From Rhodococcus erythropolis NBRC 15567 (GTDB lineage: Bacteria; Actinomycetota; Actinomycetes; Mycobacteriales; Mycobacteriaceae): a DNA stretch of 60,692 bases. The notes under the pieces were generated by a model that searched no databases, was not told the DNA's origin, and saw only the letters and a list, made by a program, of their open reading frames with translations. Made by a program: the position numbers and the translations under genes. Where the stretch lies: NCBI RefSeq assembly GCF_001552595.1, contig NZ_BCRM01000014.1, positions 1 through 60,692 of the forward strand, read 5' to 3'. Shown piece by piece: positions 17,238 through 28,392 of this stretch (positions are counted from its first letter, which is position 1; every line of letters starts with the position of its first letter).

Positions 17238-17258
17238 CTTGAGCGGAGGACGCTCACC
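17238..17258. promoter_or_regulatory. HAIR-type HspR operator, copy 2 (dnaK)
   Basis: CTTGAGC-N7-GCTCACC has a good left arm and a weaker right arm. Its centre is 55 bp from copy 1, about five helical turns, compatible with cooperative HspR binding. Confidence 0.72.
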
Positions 17259-17332
17259 AAGCGAAAAACTCGCGGTCATGTTCGAGATCAACCACTCGGG
17301 CAGAGAACCGCAGAACGAAAGGTAGGAACACT

Positions 17333-19182
<1,850 letters not shown>

Positions 19183-19186
<4 letters not shown>

Positions 19187-19779
19187 CCTCGGACAACTCC
19201 GAGAACAACCCGGTCGACCCCGAGACCGGTGCACAGGGAGAGGCGGCGGGGGAATCCCTGCCGCCGCTCGACTCGGAAGACACAGGGGTAGTTCAGGAAG
19301 CAGAGTCGATCGTGGAGGAAGCATCCGCCACCGATCAGCTCGCCGAACGAACTGCGGATCTGCAGCGACTTCAGGCGGAGTTCACCAACTACCGTCGTCG
19401 CGTCGAGCGTGACAAGCAGGTCATCAAGGAAACCGCGCGCGCTTCGGTCATCACCGAACTCATCGGAATCCTCGACGACCTGGATCGCGCTCGGGCACAC
19501 GGTGACCTCGAATCAGGTCCACTGCGTGCACTCGCGGACAAGCTCAACACGACCCTGACGGGTCTGGGTTTGACCGACTTCGGTAACGAGGGCGACGATT
19601 TCGATCCCGCACTCCACGAAGCGGTGCAGCATGAAGGCGAAGGCCACGACCCCGTACTCGGGACGGTCATGCGCAAGGGTTACAAGCTCGGCGACCGGGT
19701 CCTTCGGACCGCAATGGTGGCCGTGACGGACCGGGTAGGCGACAAGCCTGCAGACGGTTCAGAACAAGAAGCGAAGTAA
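19183..19779 (+). CDS. grpE: Nucleotide exchange factor GrpE
   Basis: The GTG start overlaps the dnaK stop by 4 bp. The 198-residue protein has an acidic disordered N-terminus and a long helical dimerisation region ([19 protein letters not shown]). The C-terminal beta domain contains [10 protein letters not shown] and [16 protein letters not shown], diagnostic of GrpE. It releases ADP from DnaK. Confidence 0.98.
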
Positions 19780-19801
19780 GAGTGAGAGGAGGAGACGCCC
19801 A

Positions 19802-20974
19802 GTGAGTCAACGGGAGTGGATCGAGAAGGACTTCTACAAGGAGCTGGGCGTCTCGTCCACCGCGACGGCCGACGAAATCAAGAAGGCGTATCGCAAGCTG
19901 GCCCGGGATCTTCATCCCGACGCCAACCCTGACGATGCGAAGGCCGAAGAGCGTTTCAAGTCCGTCAGTGAAGCTCATGCCGTTCTGTCTGATCCGGACA
20001 AGCGCAAGGAGTACGACGAGGCCAGGCGCCTCTTTGCCAGCGGAGGCTTCGGTCCCCGTGCGCAAGGTGGCGGTGGATTCAACCCCGGCGCTGGTGGTTT
20101 CGACATCAACGACCTGTTCGGCGGCGGTGCCGGCGGGCAGGACTCGGGTCTCGGAGACATCTTCGGCGGATTGTTCAATCGCGGGGGAGCGGGCCAGCGC
20201 ACCGCTGCGCCCAACCGCCCGCGTCGAGGCAAGGACCTCGAGACCGAGACGACGCTCGCCTTCCGCGAAGCGGCGCTCGGTGTCACCGTCCCACTTCGTC
20301 TGACCAGCCCGACGTCGTGCACCACGTGTCACGGCAGCGGCGCAAAGCCGGGCACCAGCCCGCGAGTGTGCCCGCATTGCAACGGAACCGGCGTGGTCAG
20401 CCGCAACCAGGGCGCATTCGGATTCAGTGAGCCGTGTGACGACTGCCGGGGAACCGGCTCGATCATCGACTCGCCTTGCGAGGACTGCCACGGTAGCGGC
20501 GTCACCAACCGGACACGGACCATCACGGTTCGCGTGCCGGCAGGCGTGAGCGACGGTCAGAAAATCAGACTCAAGGGCAAGGGCGAAGCGGGTCTCCGCG
20601 GAGCTCCGGCGGGTGACCTGTTCGTCAACATCCGCGTCAAGCCGGACAATGTCTTCGGCCGTAACGGCGACGATCTGACGCTGACGGTTCCGGTGAGCTA
20701 CGGCGAACTGGTGCTCGGGACGACACTGTCCGTGCCGACCCTGGACGGCCGCGTCGGAGTGAAGGTTCCGGCCGGAACGGTGGACGGACGCATTCTGCGA
20801 GTTCGCGGACGCGGCATCCCCAAGCGTCCCGAGGGGGCAGGCGACCTTCTGGTCACCGTCAAGGTATCCGTCCCGCAGAAGTTGGACGACCCGGCGATCG
20901 AAGCGCTGAAGACCTATCTCGAAGCCGAGAAGGCGAGCGGGTTCGATCCACGGGCCGGGTGGGCCGGTGCATGA
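19802..20974 (+). CDS. dnaJ: Co-chaperone DnaJ
   Basis: The 390-residue type-I DnaJ has a J-domain with HPD ([11 protein letters not shown], about residues 35-45) and a Gly/Phe-rich linker. Four zinc-finger repeats follow ([32 protein letters not shown]), then the C-terminal client-binding domains. It stimulates the DnaK ATPase. The GTG start follows a strong GAGGAGGAG site. Its stop overlaps the hspR start. Confidence 0.98.
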   Translation: MSQREWIEKDFYKELGVSSTATADEIKKAYRKLARDLHPDANPDDAKAEERFKSVSEAHAVLSDPDKRKEYDEARRLFASGGFGPRAQGGGGFNPGAGGFDINDLFGGGAGGQDSGLGDIFGGLFNRGGAGQRTAAPNRPRRGKDLETETTLAFREAALGVTVPLRLTSPTSCTTCHGSGAKPGTSPRVCPHCNGTGVVSRNQGAFGFSEPCDDCRGTGSIIDSPCEDCHGSGVTNRTRTITVRVPAGVSDGQKIRLKGKGEAGLRGAPAGDLFVNIRVKPDNVFGRNGDDLTLTVPVSYGELVLGTTLSVPTLDGRVGVKVPAGTVDGRILRVRGRGIPKRPEGAGDLLVTVKVSVPQKLDDPAIEALKTYLEAEKASGFDPRAGWAGA

Positions 20975-21381
20975 TGACCGAACGACCGCAGAATCAATGG
21001 GATGCGACGGTCGATCCTGACGCCCAGATCTTCGTGATCTCGGTGGCAGCCGAGTTGGCCGGAATGCATGCGCAGACCTTGCGTAACTACGATCGACTCG
21101 GTTTGGTCACCCCTCACCGAACCACTGGTGGCGGACGACGCTACTCCCCGCGTGATGTTGCGCTTCTGCGTGAAGTGCAACGGCTTTCGCAGGACGAGGG
21201 CGTCAACCTCGCCGGAATCAAACGGATCATCGAACTGACCAACCAGGTCGAGGCTCTGCAGCATCGCGTCCGCGAACTGGCCGAGGAAATCGCGAAAGTC
21301 CATGCGGGCTATCGCCGGGACCTCGTTCCGATTCCACGCAACAACGCGTTGGTGGTTTGGAAGCCACGAAACCAGCGATAG
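20971..21381 (+). CDS. hspR: Heat-shock repressor HspR (MerR family)
   Basis: The 136-residue MerR-type protein has a winged HTH ([20 protein letters not shown], then [14 protein letters not shown]) and a coiled-coil helix. HspR represses dnaK and clpB by binding HAIR sites, with DnaK as co-repressor in actinobacteria. Either ATG (20971, overlapping the dnaJ stop, or 20974) could be used. Operators of the expected type occur upstream of dnaK and clpB in this window. Confidence 0.96.
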   Translation: MMTERPQNQWDATVDPDAQIFVISVAAELAGMHAQTLRNYDRLGLVTPHRTTGGGRRYSPRDVALLREVQRLSQDEGVNLAGIKRIIELTNQVEALQHRVRELAEEIAKVHAGYRRDLVPIPRNNALVVWKPRNQR

Positions 21382-21396
21382 TTCAGACCTTTACGC

Positions 21397-21457
21397 AAAC
21401 GGCTCCACGCCCTGCTCGGATTCACCTCATCGAATCCCGCAGGGCGTGGAGCCGTTT
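21397..21457 (+). terminator. Terminator of the dnaK operon
   Basis: A perfect 19-bp stem (AAACGGCTCCACGCCCTGC at 21397-21415 and its complement at 21439-21457) with a 23-nt loop lies 15 bp after the hspR stop. It closes the heat-shock operon and insulates the ABC importer promoter. Confidence 0.9.
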
Positions 21458-21542
21458 TGGCGTTTCCACCCAGCGGGAATCGGTCTGTCGAGGCCGCCCG
21501 AATATGCATAGCGTCCGCTTCCATGACTCCTCTTTTGTGCGT

Positions 21543-21571
21543 TTGACGTTATCCAGATCACATTCTATGCT
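21543..21571 (+). promoter_or_regulatory. Sigma-70-type promoter of the HAAT importer operon
   Basis: TTGACG at 21543-21548 and TATGCT at 21566-21571 are separated by exactly 17 bp, a near-consensus housekeeping promoter. The predicted start of transcription (about 21578) falls within the first of two inverted repeats. Confidence 0.65.
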
Positions 21572-21577
21572 CCAACC

Positions 21578-21614
21578 CAAGCAACTGCTTGCTAGATCAT
21601 CAAGCGGGTGCTTG
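21578..21614. promoter_or_regulatory. Tandem operators CAAGC-N4-GCTTG
   Basis: Two inverted repeats share the form CAAGC-N4-GCTTG: 21578-21591 (spacer AACT) and 21601-21614 (spacer GGGT). Their centres are 23 bp apart, about two helical turns. They overlap and follow the predicted transcription start, so a bound repressor would block initiation. The shape suits a TetR-type dimer pair; the regulator is not identified here. Confidence 0.65.
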
Positions 21615-21715
21615 GCTGGCTGGTGCTCGAAATCAGGCGTTCCCACCGGCCGATCCTTCTTTCGTCAGGTATTCGCCTGACGTTCGGTGCATACATGTGT
21701 TCTAGGAGTGCAGAC

Positions 21716-22930
21716 ATGAATCGTCGGCCCATTCTTGTTGCGGCAGTTGCCGTGACGGCTCTGGCTCTCGCGGGGTGTAGTGGTTCTTCGGAGTCCGAAG
21801 GTGGCGCGGATTCGCCGTACCGCGTCCTGCTGACCGGCGGGATCAGTGCGCAGGGTGTTCTCGCGGCGAACTCGCAGACTTCCCTGCTGGCCACGAAGGC
21901 CGGCGTTCAGGTCCAGAACGAGGCCGGGGGCATCGGCGGCCGTCAGATCGAGCTCACCACTGTCGATGACGCGGGTGATGCAACCATCGCTGTCACCAAG
22001 CTGCGCGAAGCCATCAACTCGGGGAACAAGCCTGACCTCTACCTCAACTCGGGTCCTTCGTCGATCGCGGCTGCGGTTCTCCCGATCCTCAAGCAGAACA
22101 ACATCCTCTCGCTGAGCATGGCGCCTTCTCCCGATTCCACGGACCCCTCGAAGTTCCCGCTGAACTTCGACCTGGCTCCGGGCGCGACCGACACCGCTCG
22201 CGGCATCTCCGAGTATGCAAAGACCAAGGGCTACAGCAGCGTCGGAGTCCTGCACGGTAGTACCGCTTACGGTGAACTCTTCGGCGAGGAGATGACCGGT
22301 GCGCTCGAGAAGGTCGGTCTGAAGGCTGCCGGCAACGAAGAATACGACGCCGCTGCTCTGGACATGACGGCGCAGTTGCAGTCCCTCAAGAATGCCGGTG
22401 CAACGGCAATCGCGTTGGACGCGTACGGCGCCCCGCTCGGATACGTGTTGCAGAGCCTGGAGCGACTCGGCTGGGACGTGCCGTTGATCGGCAACACGTC
22501 GGTCTCTGCCACCAACCTCATCGCCAATGATCCGCCCGCCGGTGTGCTCGGCACCCCGCAGGTGAAGAACCTGGTGACGCAGGTGTTCACCAGCACGGTG
22601 TTCGATCCGAACAACGCGCTCGTCAACACGATGGTGGACACGATGGCGTCGCTGGGCTCGATCCCGTCGACGCTGATCCTCGCGGACAACTACGACGCAT
22701 TCCCCCTCGTCGCGGCAGCAGCGGAGAAGGTCGGCAGTTCGACCGATCCGAAGAAGCTCGCCGAAGCACTGGAAACCGCAGAGGTTCAGGAGAATGCCAA
22801 GACCGCATTCCTCTCGCGCTACAACTTCAGCTCTGACAACCACGGCCCGAACCCGGATACCAGTGAGCTGAAGTTCATCAGCCCGACGAAGATCCTCAAC
22901 GGTCAGTTCGGAAACCCGGCTGCGTCATGA
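21716..22930 (+). CDS. HAAT-type ABC substrate-binding lipoprotein
   Basis: The start at 21716 gives a lipoprotein signal with lipobox LAGC (Cys about residue 20). The 404-residue mature protein is a type-I periplasmic-binding fold of the branched-chain amino acid/amide family (ligand-binding elements AGGIGGRQIELTTVDDAGD and LNSGPSSIAAAVLPIL). It is anchored outside the membrane and delivers ligand to the following permeases. It overlaps the LivH gene by 4 bp. The ligand is unknown; acids and amides as well as amino acids are used by this family. Confidence 0.88.
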   Translation: MNRRPILVAAVAVTALALAGCSGSSESEGGADSPYRVLLTGGISAQGVLAANSQTSLLATKAGVQVQNEAGGIGGRQIELTTVDDAGDATIAVTKLREAINSGNKPDLYLNSGPSSIAAAVLPILKQNNILSLSMAPSPDSTDPSKFPLNFDLAPGATDTARGISEYAKTKGYSSVGVLHGSTAYGELFGEEMTGALEKVGLKAAGNEEYDAAALDMTAQLQSLKNAGATAIALDAYGAPLGYVLQSLERLGWDVPLIGNTSVSATNLIANDPPAGVLGTPQVKNLVTQVFTSTVFDPNNALVNTMVDTMASLGSIPSTLILADNYDAFPLVAAAAEKVGSSTDPKKLAEALETAEVQENAKTAFLSRYNFSSDNHGPNPDTSELKFISPTKILNGQFGNPAAS

Positions 22931-23784
22931 CCATTCTGTGGTCCGGATTGGCGCTCGGCGCGGTCTACGTGCTGGTTGCCATCGGGTACAACATCGTTTT
23001 CGTTTCCTCCAACACGTTCAACTTCGCTCAAGCTCAGCTGATGATGGTGGGCACTTTCGTCGCCTACACGGGTCTCGTGACCCTGAAACTTCCCGTTCTC
23101 GTGGTGGCCGTCATGGCAACCGTGACCGTGATGCTCCTCGCCTCGGTCGAGGAGATCGTCGCGATCAGACCGGTGGCCGATCACCAGAACCAGCTGGTCA
23201 CCACGCTTGGCGTTGCCACGCTGCTCAATGGTGCAACTCAATTGATTTGGGGTAGTGAACCTCTCACGGTTCCGTTCTTCGGATCGAACGAACCGATCAC
23301 CCTACTCGGCGGCCGTACCTACCCGGTGGAGATCGCTCTGCTTGTTGCGGCGATCGCACTGGTCATCGGGTTGAGTTACGTCTCGAAGAAGACCATGAGG
23401 GGTCTGGCTCTGATCGGCATCTCCGAGGATCGTGAAGCGGCGATGCTGCGAGGAGTCAATGTACGACGGTTGGCGCTGGGTGCGTTTGCCTTCTCGGGTG
23501 CATTGGCCGGTGTCCTCGGACTCCTTGTCGGCCCCAAGACGTTTGCAGTTGCGACGTTGGGTGCCGCGCTGGCCCTCAAGGGATTCGTGGCGTTGGCGAT
23601 CGGCGGGTTCGGCTCTCTGCCAGGCGCTTTGATCGGCGGCCTGACCGTCGGCCTGGTGGAATCGTTCACCGCACTGTGGGCGGGAAGTCAGTACAGCAAT
23701 ATCGCCGTCTTCACGGTGCTGATCATCATCTTGATGGTCAAACCTGCCGGCTTGTTCGGCAACGTCCGAGAACGGGTGGTGTGA
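22927..23784 (+). CDS. LivH-type ABC permease
   Basis: The 285-residue membrane protein has about eight hydrophobic helices and the LivH features NTFNFAQAQLMMVG near the N-terminus and a GGFGSLPGALIGGL loop that contacts the ATPase. It forms one half of the translocation channel. It is coupled to the binding-protein gene, and the fused gene starts 2 bp after it. Confidence 0.9.
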   Translation: MTILWSGLALGAVYVLVAIGYNIVFVSSNTFNFAQAQLMMVGTFVAYTGLVTLKLPVLVVAVMATVTVMLLASVEEIVAIRPVADHQNQLVTTLGVATLLNGATQLIWGSEPLTVPFFGSNEPITLLGGRTYPVEIALLVAAIALVIGLSYVSKKTMRGLALIGISEDREAAMLRGVNVRRLALGAFAFSGALAGVLGLLVGPKTFAVATLGAALALKGFVALAIGGFGSLPGALIGGLTVGLVESFTALWAGSQYSNIAVFTVLIIILMVKPAGLFGNVRERVV

Positions 23785-23785
23785 A

Positions 23786-25636
23786 ATGGTAAGCGCGTGG
23801 CGGACTTTCCGTTCCCTTCCGAGTTGGATCATCCCGCTGGTCCTGGCGGTAGTGATCTTGCTGCTGCCCGTGATGGGGCTCGACCTGTCGACATCACGGC
23901 AGATTCAATTGGCCTGCATCCTGGCACTTGTGGTCAGCGGCCTGAACCTGAGCCTCGGCTTTGCCGGTGAACTGGCGCTCGGCCAGGCCGCGATGTACGC
24001 GGCGGGTGCATACACCGCGGGTCTGATGTCCCAGGCCGGTCACACCGACATTCTGGTCCAGCTCGCTGCGGCCGGTGCCGTGGCATTGGGCGTCGGCATC
24101 TTGACCGGCGTTCCCGGTCTGCGACTGGGCAACTGGTCCCTGGCGATGACGTCGTTCTTCCTGGTCCTGCTGGTACCGGACGTACTGGCGATCTTCGGCG
24201 GCAAGACCGGCGGCCGAAACGGCCTCACCGGTATGGAGCCGCCGACGCTCTTCGGCTCCGAACTCGACACCCAGCAGTACTACATGGTGGTTGTCGTGGT
24301 GACCGTCCTCTGGTTCGCGGTGATGCGCAACCTGGTGGTCTCGCGCCACGGCATCGCGTTCCGCACGCTCAAGCAGTCGCCGGTGCTGGCGTCGTCGCAG
24401 GGTGTGTCGGTGTTCCGGATGAAACTGCTCGGCTATGCGATCGGTGCGTTCCCGGCCGGTCTGGCGGGTGCGTTGTTCGCCAATACCGACCTGTTCATCT
24501 CGCCGGAAGCCTTCGGGTTCACCTTTGCCACAGCGGTTCTGGCGGCGTCGATCCTGGGCGGTGCGGCAAGTGTGTACGGCGCCGTAGTCGGTGCCGCGAT
24601 CATGCAGCTCGGTCCCAACCAGTCGACGGCATTTCAGGAATACTCGCTGATCTTCTACGGAGGCTTCCTGATCATCGGCGGTGTGCTGCTCTCCGGTGGG
24701 CTGACCAAGGTCGGGCGAGCGATCGTCTCGAAACTCGATCGCAGGGCCGGCCTGGGCGTAGTCACCGCAAAGGAGAACAGCGGCGGAACACCGGAACTGG
24801 CGCCGATCAACGGCGCACGGTTGGTGGTCGACGGAGTGTCCAAGGCATTCGGTGGCAACCAGGCTCTCAATGCGGCAACCCTGACCGCAGAGGCAGGTAA
24901 GGTCACCGCGTTGATCGGGCCAAACGGTTCGGGTAAGACGACCATGCTCAACATGATCTGCGGGTTCTACACCGCGGACGCCGGCGTGATCACAATCGGT
25001 GACACGGTGGTCTCGCAGTCGTCGCCGCACAAGGTGGCGCGCGTGGGTGTGGCGCGGACGTTCCAAACTCCGACGATTCCGGAGAACATCACGGTTCTGG
25101 AAGCTGTTGCATCCGGACGGTATTCGGTGCACCGCGCGTCGATGGCGTCGGCTGTGCTTCGCCTGCCCAGCTTCCGCAGGATCGCGAAGGCCGACATCGT
25201 CGAGGCCGAGCGTGTTCTCGAGCTCGTGGGGATGTCGCACCTGCGCAACGAGATCGCGACGTCGCTGCCCCTGGGGATGCGTCGCATGCTCGAAGTTGCT
25301 CGCGCCGTCATCGCCGAGCCGAGGGTCGTACTCTTCGACGAGGTTGCGTCCGGACTCGACGAGGACGAACTCGAACGCCTGGCAGACCTGATCCGGGTAC
25401 TGCGAGATGCTGGGGCCACAGTGGTGTTGGTGGAGCACAACTTCCGCCTCGTGCTCTCGCTGGCCGACGAGATCGTGGTACTGGCGCAGGGGCAGGTGAT
25501 CGCCACCGGCGATGCGGCGACGATCGAACATCACCCGCGCGTGTTGAGCGAATACCTCGGAGTCAAGTCCGGTGATGAGGATGCGCTGCTCGAAGAAATC
25601 GGCGCGGTAGACCATCAGACCAGCGAGGTGAAGTGA
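23786..25636 (+). CDS. Fused LivM permease-LivG ATPase
   Basis: One 616-residue frame contains a LivM permease (about 1-320, with LNLSLGFAGELALGQAAMYA and a GGAASVYGAVVGAAI coupling loop) joined to an ABC ATPase (about 345-600). Walker A is GPNGSGKT, the Q-loop sits near RTFQTP, Walker B is VVLFDEVASGLD and the switch His is in VEHNF. The ABC signature reads LPLGMRR in place of LSGGQ. This is a natural fusion: the frame is continuous and both domains are complete. It acts in the membrane with LivH and LivF. Confidence 0.9.
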   Translation: MVSAWRTFRSLPSWIIPLVLAVVILLLPVMGLDLSTSRQIQLACILALVVSGLNLSLGFAGELALGQAAMYAAGAYTAGLMSQAGHTDILVQLAAAGAVALGVGILTGVPGLRLGNWSLAMTSFFLVLLVPDVLAIFGGKTGGRNGLTGMEPPTLFGSELDTQQYYMVVVVVTVLWFAVMRNLVVSRHGIAFRTLKQSPVLASSQGVSVFRMKLLGYAIGAFPAGLAGALFANTDLFISPEAFGFTFATAVLAASILGGAASVYGAVVGAAIMQLGPNQSTAFQEYSLIFYGGFLIIGGVLLSGGLTKVGRAIVSKLDRRAGLGVVTAKENSGGTPELAPINGARLVVDGVSKAFGGNQALNAATLTAEAGKVTALIGPNGSGKTTMLNMICGFYTADAGVITIGDTVVSQSSPHKVARVGVARTFQTPTIPENITVLEAVASGRYSVHRASMASAVLRLPSFRRIAKADIVEAERVLELVGMSHLRNEIATSLPLGMRRMLEVARAVIAEPRVVLFDEVASGLDEDELERLADLIRVLRDAGATVVLVEHNFRLVLSLADEIVVLAQGQVIATGDAATIEHHPRVLSEYLGVKSGDEDALLEEIGAVDHQTSEVK

Positions 25637-26355
25637 TGGAACCGATTCTGAAGGTCCGTAACCTGCAGACCGGGTACGGCGATCTGCGCGTCGTCTGGGA
25701 TGTCTCGTTCGACGTCTATCCCGGTCAGGTGACAGCCCTGCTCGGACGCAACGGTGCAGGCAAGACGAGCACGCTCCGTGCTCTGTCCGGCCTCAACAAG
25801 GTGGCCTCTGGAACCGTCGAAATGGACGGTGCCGACATCACCGGAGTTCCCGCCCACAAGCGGGTGCGGCAGGGTATGGCGTACGTGCAGGAGGGTAAGC
25901 GGGTCTTTCACAAGCAGACCGTCGAGCAGAACCTTCTGCTGGGCGGGTACACCCGCAAGGCAAAGCGCGGCGAGCTGATGGAATCCGTCGAGTCCATGTA
26001 CGAGATGTTCCCGATCCTGGGGGAGAAGCGTGCGCTTCCCGCCGGTTCCATGTCGGGCGGTCAGCAGCAGATGCTCGCGATCGGCGCAGCGCTGATGGCG
26101 CAGCCGCGGTTGCTCCTTCTCGACGAACCGTCGGGCGGGCTGGCTCCGGTGATCGTCGGTGAGGTGATGGACCGCGTCCAGCAGCTCAAAGAAACCGGCC
26201 TGGCTGTTCTGTTGGTGGAGCAGGCAGTGGAGGCCGCGATGAGCGTCGCCGATCACGTGACGGTCCTCGACATCGGCAAGGTGGTCCTCGACGCCGACGC
26301 CAAGGACATCGACGACCTGGCAGTGCTCAAGGACGCGTACTTCGGACGCATCTGA
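25636..26355 (+). CDS. LivF-type ABC ATPase
   Basis: The 239-residue ATPase has Walker A GRNGAGKT, a normal signature MSGGQQQM, Walker B LLLLDEPSGGLAP and switch His/Gln in VEQAVEAAMSVADHV. It pairs with the LivG domain of the fused gene upstream, whose signature is degenerate, so this subunit may supply the one canonical catalytic site. An in-frame GTG at 25633 is an alternative start; the ATG at 25636 suits the GAGGTG ribosome site. Confidence 0.9.
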   Translation: MEPILKVRNLQTGYGDLRVVWDVSFDVYPGQVTALLGRNGAGKTSTLRALSGLNKVASGTVEMDGADITGVPAHKRVRQGMAYVQEGKRVFHKQTVEQNLLLGGYTRKAKRGELMESVESMYEMFPILGEKRALPAGSMSGGQQQMLAIGAALMAQPRLLLLDEPSGGLAPVIVGEVMDRVQQLKETGLAVLLVEQAVEAAMSVADHVTVLDIGKVVLDADAKDIDDLAVLKDAYFGRI

Positions 26356-26370
26356 TCTGCACCGATGTCA

Positions 26371-26401
26371 CTTCAGCCCGGCCACCTCGGCCGGGCTGAA
26401 G
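26371..26401 (+). terminator. Terminator of the HAAT importer operon
   Basis: A perfect 13-bp stem (CTTCAGCCCGGCC with its complement) and 5-nt loop lies 16 bp after the LivF stop and is followed by TTGTTTT, a good intrinsic terminator. Confidence 0.9.
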
Positions 26402-26490
26402 TTGTTTTCCCGCTCCGTGGCACGGGGGCTGGCCAGCTCTGGACCATCGATCTACCGTCCAGCAAACAACCCCTGTGAGAGGCAAACTTG

Positions 26491-27663
26491 ATGACTGCTC
26501 CCGACGTGCTCGCCCCGGCAAAGCTGGGCCCGGTGACCTTGCGAAATCGAATCATCAAGTCCGCGACATTCGAAGGCAAAACTCCCGACGCCCTGGTCAC
26601 CGACGAGCTGATCGAGTTCCATCGCCGCCCGGCAGCCGGCGGAGTCGGGATGTCCACCGTCGCGTATTGCGCCGTCGCACCGGAAGGGCGCACCGAATAC
26701 GGCCAGCTGTGGATGCGGCCCGATGCCCTCCCCGGACTGCGACGACTCACCGATGCCATTCACGCCGAAGGGGCAGCAGCATCGGCGCAGCTCGGGCACG
26801 CCGGCCCCGTCGCGAATCAGAAGTCGACCGGACTGCCTGCGCTGGCACCGTCGAGTTCGTTCAATCCGTTGAGCATGAGGATGATTCGCACTGCCACCAC
26901 AGCGGACATCACCAGAATTGCGGCGGCGCACGGGAGCGCTGCGCGACTTGCCGTCGAAGCAGGATTCGACGCCGTCGAGATCCACTTCGGCCACAACTAT
27001 TTCGCGAGCTCGTTCCTGAGCCCGAAACTGAACCGTCGTAAGGATTCTTACGGCGGATCGCTCGAGAATCGGGCTCGCGTCGTACTCGAAACTGCGCGCA
27101 GTGTGCGCGATGCAGTCGGCGACAAGATCGCGATCTTGGCCAAGCTGAACATGGACGACGGTGTGCCAGGCGGATTCTGGGTGGACGAAGCAATCCAGGT
27201 GGCGCAGTGGCTCGAGGCATCCGGAAGTGTCGATGCGCTCGAGTTGACGATGGGTAGCTCACTGCTCAACCCGATGTACCTGTTCAAGGGTGATGCGCCG
27301 ATCCGCGAGTTTGCCGCCGCGATGCCGCAGCCTGTTCGGCTCGGTGTGCAGTTGGTGGGCAAGAGCATGTTGCATGCCTATCCGTACAAGCCGCTGTTCA
27401 TGCTGGAAGAGGCTCGGCAGATCCGTGCTGCGGTGAAGTTGCCGCTCGTGCTGCTCGGCGGTGTCACGGACAAAGCGGGCATGGATACCGCAATGGCGGA
27501 AGGGTTCGAGTTCGTCGCCATGGCACGGGCACTGCTCAGAGAACCGGATCTGATCAATCGGATCGCAGCCGAATCCGATACCCAATCACTGTGCATCCAC
27601 TGCAACAAGTGCATGCCTACGATCTTCAGTGGTGCCCGCTGCGTGTTGGTCGAACGCGTCTGA
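26491..27663 (+). CDS. Old Yellow Enzyme-family NADH:flavin oxidoreductase
   Basis: The 390-residue FMN TIM-barrel has the OYE signature AVEIHFGHNYFASSFLSP (about 163-180) followed by NRRKDSYGGS, and a C-terminal phosphate-binding LLGGVTDKAGM. Near the C-terminus are four Cys in CIHCNKC-x9-C. This resembles the Fe-S ligands of 2,4-dienoyl-CoA reductases, but the downstream FAD/NAD domain of those enzymes is absent. It probably reduces activated C=C bonds. It is a single gene with its own GAGAGG site; start at ATG 26491 (TTG at 26488 is the alternative). Confidence 0.85.
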   Translation: MTAPDVLAPAKLGPVTLRNRIIKSATFEGKTPDALVTDELIEFHRRPAAGGVGMSTVAYCAVAPEGRTEYGQLWMRPDALPGLRRLTDAIHAEGAAASAQLGHAGPVANQKSTGLPALAPSSSFNPLSMRMIRTATTADITRIAAAHGSAARLAVEAGFDAVEIHFGHNYFASSFLSPKLNRRKDSYGGSLENRARVVLETARSVRDAVGDKIAILAKLNMDDGVPGGFWVDEAIQVAQWLEASGSVDALELTMGSSLLNPMYLFKGDAPIREFAAAMPQPVRLGVQLVGKSMLHAYPYKPLFMLEEARQIRAAVKLPLVLLGGVTDKAGMDTAMAEGFEFVAMARALLREPDLINRIAAESDTQSLCIHCNKCMPTIFSGARCVLVERV

Positions 27664-27754
27664 GTTGGTCAGCGCACACCACGTCCCGACATCCATGCGG
27701 ATACCGGGTCGTGGGCCGTAGCGGATCAAGTTCGTGGTTGCTTCAACGCTCGTT

Positions 27755-28216
27755 TCAGTTCTGCGTGAAGACGTCGTAGGAGGCGTTCATCGTGGGGTAG
27801 CCGGTGGCCATGTAGTCGGTGAGGATGACGTGCGTCGGGTCACCGATGGTGCGGGTCCCGTCGAGGGTGGGGTTGCCGGCGTAGTTGTTGGCCGCCATGA
27901 CGGTCTGGACTCCGTCGGCCACGTTGTAGGTGACGTCGACACCGATGCCGCGCGGATCGCTGCTGTAGGCGGTGACGATTTCGGTCGTGTGCGGAGCCAG
28001 GTAGGAGCGGGGGCCGTTGATCCACTGTCCGTAGGGGTTGGACGCGCTCTCCAGCAGCATCGGGTTGTCGGTGTTGTTGGTGATGGTCATGGCAACCGTC
28101 GGGCCGTCGGTCGGCATGGTGCCGGCGTTGGCGACCGCCGCGGTTCCCAGTGCGGTTCCGCCGAGAGCGAGGGCGATCGCGGTGACTGCTACGAAGCGAG
28201 TGGTGTTGGTACGCAT
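27755..28216 (-). CDS. Small secreted protein, paralogue A
   Basis: The ATG at 28216 follows an AGGAG site and opens a clear signal peptide (cleavage near ANA-GT, residue about 31). The mature protein of about 120 residues starts with beta-strand-rich sequence (VAMTITNNTDNPMLLESAS) and has DASNP/ESASNPYG-type and GYPTMNASYDVF segments that recur in paralogue B (29060-29500). No Cys and no known catalytic motif are seen. It looks like a small extracellular beta-sandwich of unknown function. It diverges from the response-regulator gene. Confidence 0.7.
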   Translation of the reverse strand: MRTNTTRFVAVTAIALALGGTALGTAAVANAGTMPTDGPTVAMTITNNTDNPMLLESASNPYGQWINGPRSYLAPHTTEIVTAYSSDPRGIGVDVTYNVADGVQTVMAANNYAGNPTLDGTRTIGDPTHVILTDYMATGYPTMNASYDVFTQN

Positions 28217-28291
28217 GATGTCTGCTCCTGGGCTGGTGTGTGGTTGCCGTTCTCGGCGATGAATCAATCTTGTCGCGAATCAGGGCTGCTG

Positions 28292-28347
28292 TATGTCCGC
28301 CGACGGGGCCGTGGCGGGGTTGAATCGCGTGTCCCCCGATCGGGGGA
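28292..28347. promoter_or_regulatory. Two-block operator upstream of secreted paralogue A
   Basis: Block 1 (28292-28313, TATGTCCGCCGACGGGGCCG...) and block 2 (GTGTCCCCCGATCGG from 28329, within the 16-bp palindrome TCCCCCGATCGGGGGA at 28332-28347) each contain TGTCC-n-CC-n-A. The same two blocks, 37 bp apart, occur upstream of paralogue B. They are probable sites for the adjacent NarL-type regulator. Confidence 0.65.
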
Positions 28348-28392
28348 GGCGCAAGTGCTCGCATTGCTGGTACGGGCGTGAGAAAGTGAGCA

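Noticed and set aside
16499..17260. Upstream extension of the F420-type enzyme frame
   Set aside because: It overlaps the membrane-protein gene in another frame; the family N-terminus begins at 16498.
23786..25636. Frameshift or sequencing error joining livM and livG
   Set aside because: The frame is continuous with complete domains and a normal linker, so a genuine fusion is simpler.
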